Source: Limonium bicolor (Eukaryota > Streptophyta > Magnoliopsida > Caryophyllales > Plumbaginaceae). Taken from it: a stretch of 64,000 bases of DNA. The notes beneath the pieces are model-generated. The model saw only the letters and a list, made by a program, of their open reading frames with translations. It did no database searches and was not told the DNA's origin. The stretch covers positions 170,000,085 through 170,064,084 of the forward strand of contig CM041780.1 of the NCBI GenBank assembly GCA_023374045.1, in the 5' to 3' direction. The translations under genes were made by a program, and so were the position numbers. Positions 11,018 through 22,626 of this stretch are shown here, piece after piece; the first letter of the stretch is position 1; every line of letters begins with the position of its first letter.

Positions 11018-12483
11018 ATCATTTTGAATGAATGTGAGGACGGATGGCTTTGCAGGTGGTATACTGTTGCTATATGCATGATTCTGTAATCCAAGCATGA
11101 CATGAATGACATCGGCTTGTGTTTGGCTCTCTGTTATACTTAGTTGTTGAAATAGAATTCCGTTGACTTTATACATAGTTCTTTGTTGTCTGAGAGGACT
11201 GAGGCTTTTATTTGTGAATTTCGATTTCTATCTGTGTGTGCATTTACGGAACCAAAATTCAGGAAAAAACATTGGCCTGGTTTTTTTTATCTAGATGATT
11301 ATTCCTATTGGTCTTCATATGAATAATTTTGCATATACAAAATTACTGTACAATGTCTCTTGTAGTAATTTTGCATCCATTACTAATTGCAGGATTTTTT
11401 CCGCAGAAGTAAGGAGCTAGCCATGATAATTCAAAACAAATTCATCTAGAGCTCAACTCATTATTCGGTCAATTCAAACATGGCACTTCAACCATGCAAT
11501 GCTATTGGATCTGTTGGTGGATCTTCCAAGGCAGTTCGGTTGTGAATTATTTGTTGCATGATGATATTGACCAACTGGATGCGTTGACTAATTATTTGTG
11601 TTATTTTACTACATGTGTATGTCAATCATCTAGCTAACTAAGTTTTTTTTATCAAATACAGAATACCAATGATTCAATCAATTAAGGAAAGATAAAACAC
11701 AATAGGAGTCGGAAGTTATAAGGGACGGGAATTGACTCATGACCTTATTTGCCCCAGGACAAGTCTCAATCCACTAGAACCACTAGGAGTATAACAAATT
11801 TTGTTTACCTTCCCAGTACAATCATACAAGCCAAAAAAATAATCATCTCATCCTGTAATGCTGAGTCCTGGAAACCACACAGTGCTTGCCATTCAGAGAA
11901 TACTTAGCTAGCTGAAATGTTGCAGTAGATAAGATCTTCACAGATTTAATATATATTAGGTTTATAATTAGTTACCATTTTCAGTGATCAACACAGGTGG
12001 ATTGTTGTATTTGTTCTCCACATAGAGTGGCTTTAAGGAAAGTTGAACAACGGATGTATTTAGTTAAGTTAGACACATATCATCATCATCAGTAATTGGG
12101 CTTTGGGTTTGTATGTACCGGATGATCAATAGGAACTCCATTTTTGAATGCTGATAATGATGATGATCATCTAAGATGAAAAGTTGAACAACGGCTATAT
12201 TTGGTTAAGTTAATAATGTCTCCAGCAAATTAACCAATTGAAGTACAGGGGGCGTCAAGTGCATACGAATTGGAGCAATTGTAGACCGTTTGCTGTCTGT
12301 AGTATACCTTATAATATAGTTACCATTTCCAGGTGTTTCAGCAACTGTGATTTCTGGTTTGTCTGATAATACCTTCAGCATTAATTGTGATATGCTGATT
12401 GCCGATTTGTACGAGAATACCTTATTGTGTAATCCGGTCCAGACTTTGTTTAATAATCTCTTGACTTTATATTTATTTTCTAT
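11018..12483. other. Unassigned sequence right of the Copia element
   Basis: No transposon protein or long ORF is visible. A diverged direct repeat of about 33 bp (gttgaacaacgg core) occurs at about 12039-12073 and 12180-12212, and flanking words (atagttaccatttccag, agttaccattttcag) also recur at about 11970 and 12317. This suggests a small local duplication. It may be the other half of the host region at 1-1072. Confidence 0.4.
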
Positions 12484-13395
12484 TACTACAAGAAAACAGC
12501 AGTATCACATACGGAATATACCGTATGTAAAAGCTAAAGTTCCGTATGTAATGACAATCACAGACGGAAAATTCCATAGCAAAATTTTGTCTGTAATAAA
12601 GGTAATATACAAAGAAAAAAGATTTGGAATATATTCCGTCGTGAAAACAAATTCCGTCGATATTATGAACTTTTACTGACGAAAAACTCCGTAGGTAATA
12701 TATAATCACCGACAGAAAATTTTCGTCTCAGAAAATAGTTATCACTACAGAAATTTCCGTCTCAGAAAATATTTCACACCGACGGAAATTTCTGTCTCAG
12801 AAAATAATTATTTCCTACAGAAAATTCCGTCTCAGATATTATTACCTACGAAATGTTCCATCTCTGAATTACTTATCACCTACGGAAAATTCCGTCTCAG
12901 ATATTATTACCTACGAAATGTTTCACCTCTGAATTACTTATCATCTACGGAAAATTCTGTCTCAGATAATCTTATTACCTACGAAATCTTTCATATTGTT
13001 ATATCACCTACGAAATGTTTTGTACCTAATAATTTTCACAAACAAGACACATATCTTGAATAATATAAACAACTATTACATTCATATGCTGAAACACTTG
13101 AGATTAGCCTTTACAAAGTGATACATAAAGTAGTTTTATCCATAATCATAACATTCACAAAATATTCTTCATAACTAGTTAGCAAATGTTTCCATAAGAA
13201 AGAAACTATAGGACGTTTCTCATAAGAATACGAATACTACAACACCCATCTCCTAACAAAGGTTTTACAGTATTTAGGTAACTGATCACTATGACAATCA
13301 TTTTCACATTTGCATCATAAAAAACACACATACTTCAGTTGAGAGCTCCATGTCCCTTGAATCCAGCTACTTCTAAATCTGCAAAAGAAAGCATA
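12484..13395 (+). repeat. Left inverted arm of the CACTA-type element
   Basis: This arm of about 0.9 kb pairs with 15405-16278. The outer part (12484-13030) holds subterminal repeats with a unit of about 65-70 bp repeated around 12830-13000. The inner part (13140-13390) is non-repetitive and clearly matches the complement of 15410-15660, for example the block around gtttccataagaaagaaact. Confidence 0.75.
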
Positions 13396-13630
13396 GCTCA
13401 TAATCAATCCATGGTTCAACAACAAACAACTTGCAATGTAACCCCAAAAAGAATCAAGTTCAACTACTGTGATTTAATCAAAGGTTGAAGCATGAACTTG
13501 GTCCATATACTGCTATATACACAATTAAAAATATTCTTCTCTTCTATGTGAGATAATCAAACAAACTTAATAAAGAATGGATGTCTCGCTATAATAAAAA
13601 GAGAAAACAATAGAGTATCAAACATTGATT

Positions 13631-13830
13631 CACTACAAAAAAACAGTAGTATCACAGACGGAAAATTTCCTACGGAATTAATCCATACGTAAAAAACATC
13701 TTTACCTACGGAATTTTACAAAATCTCCTACGGAAGAGGTATCATAGTAATACGAACTACTACCGACGGAATGTTAACTCATTACTGACGGAAATATTTC
13801 CGTATGTAAAACTATTGCTCAATTTTACAC
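13631..13830 (+). repeat. Internal second CACTA terminus with subterminal motifs
   Basis: CACTACAAAAAAACAGTAGT at 13631 is a slightly altered copy of the outer terminus in left-end orientation. It is followed by the same cctacgga and accgacgga words. No matching right end was found before the inner edge of the right arm, so it could be a truncated nested element or part of a duplicated end. Confidence 0.6.
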
Positions 13831-14375
13831 GCGGGTGTTCTAAAATTTTGGTGGGAAAATGTTCACTAATAGATGTATTTTTTAGAGACATAATTTTTGT
13901 AGGTAAAAGTCTATTAATCCGTAGGAAATAATTTATAAGTATACGACTAATTAACTTCATTCTTTTATTCTCAAACCAGAAAGTAATAGAAGCAGTATGA
14001 ACTGCATTTCGGCGGAACTTCTCCCTCCCGCCTGCTGAAAACTTAAAACTTCCCTCGACAATCGGTTGTAGTGGCGAGTTGTGTGTGTTGCTTCTCATCA
14101 ATCAGAGACCTTGGATGCGTTATCTGGTTCGTATCTCCCACTCAACCCTAATTATTTTCATCAATCCCTAATTCCCACCAATCATTTTAACAGGTAGCAT
14201 TTCTTACAGACACGACTTCAAGCCTCACGTTATTTTAGAATATGTGCTGGAACTCTTATGGTGTTGGTTTTGTGGTTTAAATTCTCTAGATTGTGTGCAT
14301 TTGGCTGTCCTAAATTTGATTCTCACGTATACGTCTCTGTCCTAAATTGGATTCTCTTGTATTCCGGTGCCCTGG

Positions 14376-14844
14376 CTATCTAAATGTTACTTTTTCTGAT
14401 GTCTCCCAAGCTTCAACTAAATCCTTGTACTCTTCTTCCACATTGTCTGTACCGTGAATCTTCTTAAGCATGCTTCTTGCTTCTTCTGATTTGCCTCTGT
14501 CAATTAGTGAGTTTGGTGTGTCTGGTAACACAAATGATCCGATAGTGATAATTGCACCGGTGCAGATCTCCATCCTTTCTCTCCATAGTTTAAAACAAAG
14601 TAGTTTATCATGTTAGCTAAGAATATTCCTATTGTTATTGCCATCTGAAACCCTATGTTTAATGCTCCTCTGAATTTTGCAGGCGCCATATCTGTCAAGT
14701 AAATTGGGATTGTCTGCATATATATAACCACACTTGATTCTAATTAATTAATTCATTCATATATAACAAAGAATATATATTAGTAAATATATACATATTA
14801 TATACCTGGTAGGTGAACCCAATTCCAATACCAAGGAGTATAAC
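14376..14844 (-). pseudogene. Captured fragment of a sugar transport protein (STP/MST) gene
   Basis: On the minus strand, 14844-14806 encodes Leu-Leu-Gly-Ile-Gly-Ile-Gly-Phe-Thr-Tyr-Gln and ends at a consensus donor (CAG|GTATA). A 90-base AT-rich stretch ends in GCAG. From 14713 the next exon reads [15 protein letters not shown], then Leu-Pro-Asp-Thr-Pro-Asn-Ser-Leu-Ile. These are hallmark motifs of plant monosaccharide/H+ symporters (12 membrane spans, about 520 residues). Only about 120 residues are present. A deletion near 14570 removes part of a membrane span and changes the frame. The intron shows capture at the DNA level. Expression as a protein is unlikely. Confidence 0.82.
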
Positions 14845-15404
14845 AAAGAATATATAACAAAGAATATTCCTATTTAGTTTTGTCTTTGATTAAGCCACAT
14901 TATGTGGCTGGTTGAATTTGCTTCCATGGGGCTTAATTAAGCCTTGTGTATCTGTTTTGAATTAAGCTCACACATCACCTGCTTGCTGCTATTGTCTAAG
15001 TGCTTCTTTGTAAGTGTTATGCTGCTGTAATTTAACATTTTTGCCTCTGTATGTTGTTGTTGCTATGGTTGATTTGACCAGCACTTGTGCTTAGTTTTGT
15101 GACCCCTTTAAGCTCTGTTTATGATCTACATTATGTGCATCTTTTGATCCGGTTTTTGCTATTATTTAAGTGTGTGACTGGTTGAACTTGATTCTTTAGG
15201 GTTTTGGCACATTGCAAGTCATTTGTTGTTGAACTTATGACTGATTATGAGCTATGCTTTCTTTTGTAGATTTTGAAGTTAATGTTTTCATGAGTCTGGT
15301 GAAGTTAATGTGATACTTGAAGTCAATGATTTTTTATATTTGAAGTTGCTTCTTGTATAGTGTAGTTTTATCTTCTATTAAACTATATGTGTTTCTTTTG
15401 CAGA

Positions 15405-16278
15405 TTTGGAAGTAGCTGAAAGGACATGAAGCTCTCAACTGAAGAATATGTGTCTCCTATGATGTAAATCTGAAAATGATTGTCATAGTGATCAGTAGAC
15501 TTGAATACTGTAAACTTTTGGTAGGATATGGGTGTTGTAGTATTTGAATTCTAATGAGAAACGTCTTATAGTTTCTTTCTTATGGAAACATTTGCTAGTT
15601 ATGAAGACTATTTTATGAATGTTGTTGTGACTATGGATATAACTACTTTATGTAGCATATTATAAAATGTCACATGTGTTTCAGTTATGAATTTAATAGT
15701 TTCTTATATATTATTCAGGTTATATGTGTGTTTGTTTGTGAAATAGGTACAAAACATTTCGTAGGTGATAACTTATGAGATGAAGAATTCGTAGGTAATA
15801 ACATTATCTGAGGTGAAACATTCTGTAGGTAATAATATCTGAAACAAAAAATTTTGGCAGGTGATAACATATCAGAGACGGAACATTCTGTTGGTGATCA
15901 CTTTACCTGAGACGGAATTTCCGTAGGTAATAATCATTTTCTGAGACGGAAATGTCCGCAGGTGATAACAGTTTTCTGAGACAGAATATTCGGTAGGTGA
16001 TAATCATTTTCTGAGATGGAAATGTTCGTAGGTGATAACAGTTTTCTGAGACAGAATATTCCATAGGTGATAATAATTTTCTGAGACGGAAATTTCCGTC
16101 GGTAAATGATAATAATTCACCGATGGAGTGCGTTTTCCGTCGACGGAATACTATTACTGACCCGTTTATTACAGACGGAAAGTTCCTACGGATTCCGTCT
16201 ATGATTGTCATTACATACGGAAATGTAACTTTTACCTACGGAATATTCCGTCTGTGATACTGCTGTTTTCTTGTAGTG
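15405..16278 (-). repeat. Right inverted arm of the CACTA-type element
   Basis: This is the complement of the left arm. Subterminal motifs (ctgagacgg, taggtgataa) lie at about 15750-16150, the terminal sequence at 16240-16278. The final bases cttgtagtg end exactly where LINE sequence begins. Confidence 0.75.
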
Positions 16279-16531
16279 AACCAACTCCATTTCACACATA
16301 GTTGATTTGGTTTCTGACACGAACACCAAATCAGGAGCCTCCTCCGAGACAAGGTCCATAACCCATCGAACTATACGAGGATTACCCAAGCCCTAGCAGT
16401 AACACTCCCCTCCAATTGTAAAACCTCCTCCAATGAGCCCTAATCCTTACAAAGCCGATTTATGCTTACCACCATTAACTAACACCTCACCTAAACCCCC
16501 CACTCAAGAAGCACAGAGTCACCACGATTAC
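16279..16531 (-). pseudogene. LINE ORF2 start (endonuclease), truncated
   Basis: On the minus strand the frame reads Gly-Leu-Gly-Asn-Pro-Arg...Pro-Asp-Leu-Val-Phe-Val-Ser-Glu-Thr-Lys. This is the N-terminal signature of the APE-type endonuclease of plant L1-like LINEs, which nicks target DNA. The usual Trp-Asn-Cys-Arg-Gly has decayed to Cys-Tyr-Cys-stop-Gly. The endonuclease is cut by the CACTA terminus at 16278 and no continuation is seen left of 12484. Its upstream part lies at 42085-43400, beyond the LARD insertion. Confidence 0.8.
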
Positions 16532-19500
16532 TGAAATACCCCGTACTTATAGGGTGATTAAATTACTTAATACGATATTGTAGGCTATTAGTGCTAATGA
16601 ATTTGGTAAAAGAGAATAAATCCAAAAGAAATAATAAAAACGCTTAAAGAGCGAAAAACGCTTAAAACGAGCGTTAAGTGACCTAGGAAAAATACAACCT
16701 TAAATAGGGTACTAAATGAATTTAAAAGGCTTAATAATGCCTAAATAATATAGGGGAAACAATTCCCGAAGAAAACAGATCCATAAAAAGAATTAAAAAC
16801 ACTAATAAAGCTTTAGCGCACGTTTTTCGAGAAAACCCGAAAACGTGACTTTGAGTGGTCAAACGAATCCGTAAAAAAAAAATTATAGTTCATTTAATAA
16901 CTATAAATAAACATTCATGGGAGTATAATAACCATTAAAATAATGAAACGAGAAAATTCGGAAAACGGGCCCGGTTAGTGAATAGTGCTAAACCGGGTAA
17001 ATAAACGAGCGTTTTCTGTAAAAGACGAAAACGCTCCAGGTAATAATTATGTGGGCCGGTTTTTAATTGTGAGACATCCCTCTCACACACTCACATTAGC
17101 TAGTTAGAAAAGAAAAAGAAAAAAAAGCAAATAAAGCAAAAATGTGATAAAGCACCTTTACCCTCTCTTTCCTCTCATTTCCTTCTCTCTCTCCTCCCTT
17201 TTCCTCCTTCCACCGTGAGCTCCTTCCTCCTTCCCCACCTCTGGTGATTTTTGAGCTGTTACAAGAGCTCCCATGGCTAGCTCACTTCCTCTTCATGCCC
17301 AAGCTCCATTTGAGCTCCAAATCAAAAATAAATTACATATTTGAACTCCCCTCATCATTCTCTATCATTCCCTCTTTTCAAAATTCGAAAATGAAGAACT
17401 TCATCTCCATGGGTTTTCCCCATTTGAAAGAGAAAAGCACATCACCTTGTAGCTTGGAGTCTCCTCTTTCAAACAAGGTAAAAATTTCATTGAAAAACTC
17501 ATTTTGGTTCTCCCTCCTTAGGTGACCGATTTTTACTCTTTGTAACACCTTGTTTTCTTCTTGATTTTGAGCTTCATTTCAACCCTCTAATGGTGGAGTA
17601 ATTCCCTTCTTGATTCAAGGGTGAGAACCCATCTTAAAAGGCTCAAAAGGTAAACCCTAACCTTGTGCTTAAGCCTTAAATTGATTTAGAGTTTCCCAAG
17701 GGTTTAGAGAATTAATTCAATGCATTTTGTGTTTCTTGAATGTTGGGATGGAGTTTGGAAACTCCATTCCCTGTTGACCGATTTTGAGAAGAGGAGGAAC
17801 AAGAGGAGAATCAAAAGAGGAATTTGTGAGCTTAAGGTAAGAAACTCACCTTAATGCTTGTTTTGATTGTTTAAGAATTTGGGGAGGGTTAAATTAAAAT
17901 AATGAACCCAAACGGTGGGAATTGATGTAGTTGTTTAAATTTGAGAGAGAATGTGAACTTGTGTTGATTTAAGGGCCTAAGTGCCAATGTGTTTGATTTT
18001 GGGAGCTATATTGTGTTTAATGAAGTGTTGAGGATATATATTATGTGCTGGTAGGACCCTTGTAAGGGTGTGGCTAGTTTAGGATTGAAAATGGTGTGAA
18101 AAAGAGATGTTTGGACATGTGCAGTTTATGGGGAGGTCATGGCAAATTTTTGGTAGAAAAACAAGTGTTTAAAGATGACTTAGCGTATTAGAGAACCTAG
18201 GTGTTTGTAGTGTTGTTTGGAGTGTAGTTGTAGCCTTGAAATGGCATTTGGGGAACTAATAGAGGAGAGGTAAAAATCTGTAGCAATAAGTGTTGGAATG
18301 CTTTGGGAAAAACTAGAAAGGAGCAAGTGTGCAAGACTTAGGAAATGAGAGTTGGACTTGGGTTTTAGAATGGTGTATATCTAGGAATGAATTGGTATGG
18401 TCATTAAGTGATTTGGTAGGCTTGGTAAGATGTAAAAACTAGCAAGGACAAGTTAGAAATGCAAAAGAGTGAAAAACGCAAAATGTGAGAACTTGAATTG
18501 TTGGATTTGAACAAGAATTGAGTAGGGATTTGACCAAGGATTTGAGGTGGTTCAAGGAGTGTTTTGAGGTGTTAAAATGTGTAGGAAACTTGTGGAAAGA
18601 TTAGGAAAAGATTAAGGGTGGTTTAAGGATTGATTAGGGGCTGAAAAATAATGTATGTTGCAGGTTTTAGCAAGGTCCAGGACCTAGGATATGCACCAAG
18701 TCCCGGACCACCCCTTAAAAACATGCCGAGAGCAAATGCAGGAATTGGTCCGGGACTTAAGTCCAGGACCAAGTCCAGGACCACCTATGAAAATATGGCC
18801 GAGAGTTAGCAGCAGTATTGGTCCGGGACCTAGGGTCCGGACCAGGTCCCGGACCACCCCCAGAATTCAACAAAATGTGTTTTTAAGGGTTTAAATGATG
18901 GGGGTTTGAATGGTATTGGTTTTAGATGATGTTTAGGAGTTGTTTGGTGACCTTTAAAGGTCCTAAGAAGTATAAACAAAGGTTGGAAGTGATTGAGATA
19001 GTTGTGGGTTAAGTACATTAAGTTAAACCGAAATAACGGGATAACGGGGTAAGTACGGGAGTAGCAATGATGTACATACCGTAACACCTTAATAATAATT
19101 GAACCATTTGACATATAATTAGTGGTTCAAGAATATGATTCGAGGAACAAGGGTGAGCCAAAGAACATGAGAACCCCCGGTAAAGATAAACCCGGTGAAA
19201 GGTATGATTTCCTCATGCTCTGTATCCTAACTTGGTTACCCCGATTTGTGTGTTTGTTTGATTGTGTGATCACCTAACAAGATAAATGCACGAATCGGAT
19301 TGTGTGTACTTCCTTGTGTTGTATGATATTGCTTGTGGTTGAATTGTTGGTTAAACTGAAGTTTGTACAATTCATGAAATGTGGAATGTGAATGAATTGC
19401 TCGAATGTGATTGTGTGTGGTAGTGCGACTCATAGTTGAGTCTTGTGTGAGTAGAGACTCGTAGAAAGAGTCAAGTGCGAGCTAATAAAAGGTGGGACAC

Positions 19501-20992
19501 ACCACAACTATCGACACCATACACGGTAACATAACCCTAAGAACATATTCGAACGTGAGAAGGTATACGGGAGTAGTAACCTCCCGATAACGGTTAGAGA
19601 ACCGAAATGACTAAACCCACACGAAAAAATATTAGTGGAAGTATATAAGTAACCTCTAACTAGAGGATTGGAAGGTTGTTCGAAATACGAACCTTGAGTA
19701 AGTAATGAATGGTAAGGGATTACCAAACCCCTTAGAAATATAGTCGAACCCCAATGAGAGGAACCGACTAACATGAGCAATGTCCCGAACATGAGAGTAT
19801 TCAATAAGTTGGTTGAAACCTTAAATCTTAGAATACTAGACATTGAGGAATTCCCTAAGCCATTAGATGTTATCGAGAGAGATACTTCTAGGCTAATCCT
19901 TGAGATTGTGAATTGACTCCGAGAGAGGAGTTGTGGGAATTTGAGTAGTCCGGTAGTGAACCGGTCATTTGAGTATTTGAGGAGCTAACTGTATAGCCCT
20001 ATTTGTATTTGAGCCCGGTGGTGGGTCTTGTGTATGACCCTGCCGGAGGTCGTGAGATCGACTTAACATGTACCTTGAGCATTGGGTATTTTGGGAACTT
20101 GAGTATTGAGTATTGAGTATGGAATCGAGTATGTGAGTGTTGAAAATTGAGTTGTGGCTGTGGGACTTGAGAATTTGAGTTGAGTGGGGAATTGAGTTGA
20201 GTGTTGTAGACCTTGTTGAGATTGTGAGTAAGAGTACCCAAGGGAGTGGGTAGTACATGAGTAGTTGAGTAAGGCATGGTGAGGTAGAAACCCTCAAGCC
20301 TAATTAAAGAACATATTGAACCAACCCTTGATGTGTGTGATAGTGCTTGTGTTCAATGTTGAACTTGATTGTGAATGTACATATATAATGTATGTTGTAT
20401 GCATGTTGTTATGCTAAAATGAACCGCATGCTCTCGACCAATTAGTCGGCGTACCCTCGCTAGTACGCGGGGTATGCGGAAGTCATATTCAGCGTAAGCT
20501 GACCCCCTAGGGGGAACGTTTTTAGTGTGCAGGTACCTGAAGTGAATATGAACACTGTAAGAGTCTGACAGCTAAGCCGGACACCGTTCGAGAGTAGGAC
20601 GGGGTTGTTATTGATACGGGTAGTTGTTAAGGGAATTGTATTTATGTATTGTGGATTTGTAAGACCGAAGGGTCATTGATAAACTTGGGAATTGTAGATA
20701 CTCGGCATAGTATTGAATGGTTATTGTATTGTATATTGTGGTGTTAAAGGTTGCATTGACTTGAGAACTGTCTAAGTAAAGGAAGCATCGTTTGTATAGT
20801 GTACTCGGTATAAGACCCATCAGACCGATATTGTATTTGTTGTTGTGATTGAGTTTGGATTGGCCTAGTTAGTCACGCGGGTGACTAACGGCATTGTTTC
20901 ACCCCCGGTTGAGTTGGTATTACCGCTGCGTTGTTGTTGATATATGAGACAGGTCAGAGGATAATGGTGTGATTACCGGTAGGGGTGTTACA
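16532..20992 (+). repeat. 5' LTR of the LARD-like element (4461 bp)
   Basis: This matches 37636-42084 over its full length. A CT-rich stretch near 17150-17230 could be the transcription start region. A cluster of GTCC/GGAC inverted repeats lies at 18674-18856. The last 650 bp is almost identical between the two LTRs. The first 2 kb differ by many single-base indels. Confidence 0.9.
18674..18856. repeat. Inverted-repeat cluster of GGTCCGGGACC words in the LARD LTR
   Basis: Three successive imperfect to perfect hairpins are seen. The best has arms GGTCCGGGACCT and AGGTCCCGGACC. The same cluster occurs in the other LTR at 39768-39950. Confidence 0.8.
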
Positions 20993-20997
20993 AAAAG

Positions 20998-21009
20998 TGG
21001 TATCAGAGC
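20998..21009 (+). promoter_or_regulatory. Primer binding site (tRNA-iMet) of the LARD-like element
   Basis: TGGTATCAGAGC lies 5 bases after the left LTR, the usual place and sequence for Tekay-type and other Gypsy elements. It fixes the element's orientation as plus. Confidence 0.9.
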
Positions 21010-22626
21010 GAAGTATCGCTCTGATGGTCTGAATACCGAGTTTAGAAAATACCGAGTTAGGAATTAGAGACTTAGGGCTAAGGGTTGAGTGTTAGCGTGT
21101 GAGGTACGCTAGTTAGGAACTTCCAGTGTGATCTGGATGCCTACGTAGCCAATCCCGCCCTCCGCAACCCCCGTTTTAAAGTTGGGGAAAGAACGCCAGG
21201 GAGATGGAAAGACCTCTCATACTCGGGAAAACCCGATCTGGCAGCTGTAAACAAACTTTGTAAAGAGAAAGGACCAGTCATACGGTAGATCCCAAGAACT
21301 GGAAATCCCGAAGACAGTTCCCGTTTCAACGATAATAACCGCACTAAACGGCAACAGATTGAGGAATCCTAACTAAAGGACAATGAAATTTGCGCGGCAC
21401 CATGGGGCGACGTGCTTCGCATCGCAGTCGCGAGAACCATGTGCAGCCAACAAGAAGGGAAGCATGGCACGCAATAAGGCAAAAGACGGAGTAACAAAAC
21501 CCGAGACAAGAGAGTCTACGAATTGCAACGCTTGATAATACCACTATGGTATACAAACCGACTATGGAATTAGTCAAGGTTGGATTAACTCCAAACCTAC
21601 AACACCAAAAGAGCGGTAATACCCGAATAGCACAGTGCAGACAACTATGAGGATATTCATGAAACTCACACCAACAGGACTACGACGTAGTTCCTAGGGA
21701 TTAAACAAACCTCGGTAACCACCGCCAAATGTGGGAACAAGCCATGGAGCAAGGTACATGGAGTACCACAAGGATCGGGAAGCACCCGAATTAACGACAA
21801 CCTTGTCAAGAACATTGAGAGACTACTTAGGAGATTAATCACTAAGATCAAGAGATCAAAGGAAGATCCAATAAAATCACCAATTTGGATGGAAATAACA
21901 CCGTAACCGGTGTTTGTTAACCTGAAAAACGACGTACCCGCGCACTTGCCAAGGCAAGTGCAGCAGCAACAAGACAAGTTGGGGAGCGTTTAACAACTAA
22001 CAAGTACTTATTAAAGTACCACCATGAAGATGAAGAAATTATAGGATCGCTAGTCATAAGGACTTGAAGGAGAAAACCTCGGGAAGGCCTAACAGCCTGA
22101 CCATTATGTTAACGAACATACCAATCAGCAGGAAGCTGTACTTGGTCAAAGACTTCGAACATGGCAACGCCATAAGGATTTCTGTCAAACTCAAGATTTC
22201 TATTTCAAAACCCGGAATTTTTCTTTCAAAACTACAAAACTTTTCTTTAAAAACCTCATATTTTGAAATCAAACCAGAAGGATCACAGTGAGTATCATAT
22301 AGTGATACAAGAGGAGTTGACAATAGAATACTTCACCTAGGCGTGTGACGAGCACTACGAGTGTACCCAAATACGGGATGTGGGACAACTGCACTCCGAA
22401 GGAGCTTGTGGGCCTGACATACCCTTTTGTGAATTGGTCAGGTAAGTGGTAACGTACCAATAAGGTACCCCACGTATGTATACATGTAGTGTACGAAACA
22501 CGGGAAGTAGTCAGCTCCGTTCTACGGACCATAAGGTAAATGCAAACCGAAACAGTTGAGTACCTCAAATAATCGAAGGACCCCAGATTAGCTTACAAGC
22601 TAAAGGAGTCAAGAATCCATTCTAGG
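21010..22626 (+). other. LARD interior, left part, non-coding
   Basis: I see no sense-strand ORF longer than about 75 codons and no gag motif. Short antisense ORFs have no recognisable domain. The interior is interrupted at 22627 by the Tekay-like element; 22622-22626 is the duplicated ctagg. Confidence 0.7.

Larger units (their letters stand above)
12484..16278. mobile_element. Non-autonomous CACTA-type element with long inverted arms and a captured gene fragment
   Basis: The right end is a perfect CACTACAAGAAAACAGCAGT (read on the minus strand). The left end has the same sequence except that the first C is T. Both ends carry many copies of short subterminal motifs (ccgtctcag, cctacgga, accgacgga), the pattern of En/Spm (CACTA) elements. 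No transposase is encoded. An internal piece of a sugar transporter gene lies at 14376-14844. No 3-bp target duplication is seen (tat on the left, aac on the right). Mobility would need transposase supplied elsewhere. Confidence 0.75.

Noticed and set aside
20998..21009. tRNA gene suggested by tRNA-iMet-like sequence here and at 1260 and 31685
   Set aside because: Only the 12-13 bases complementary to the tRNA 3' end are present, directly after LTRs. They are primer sites.
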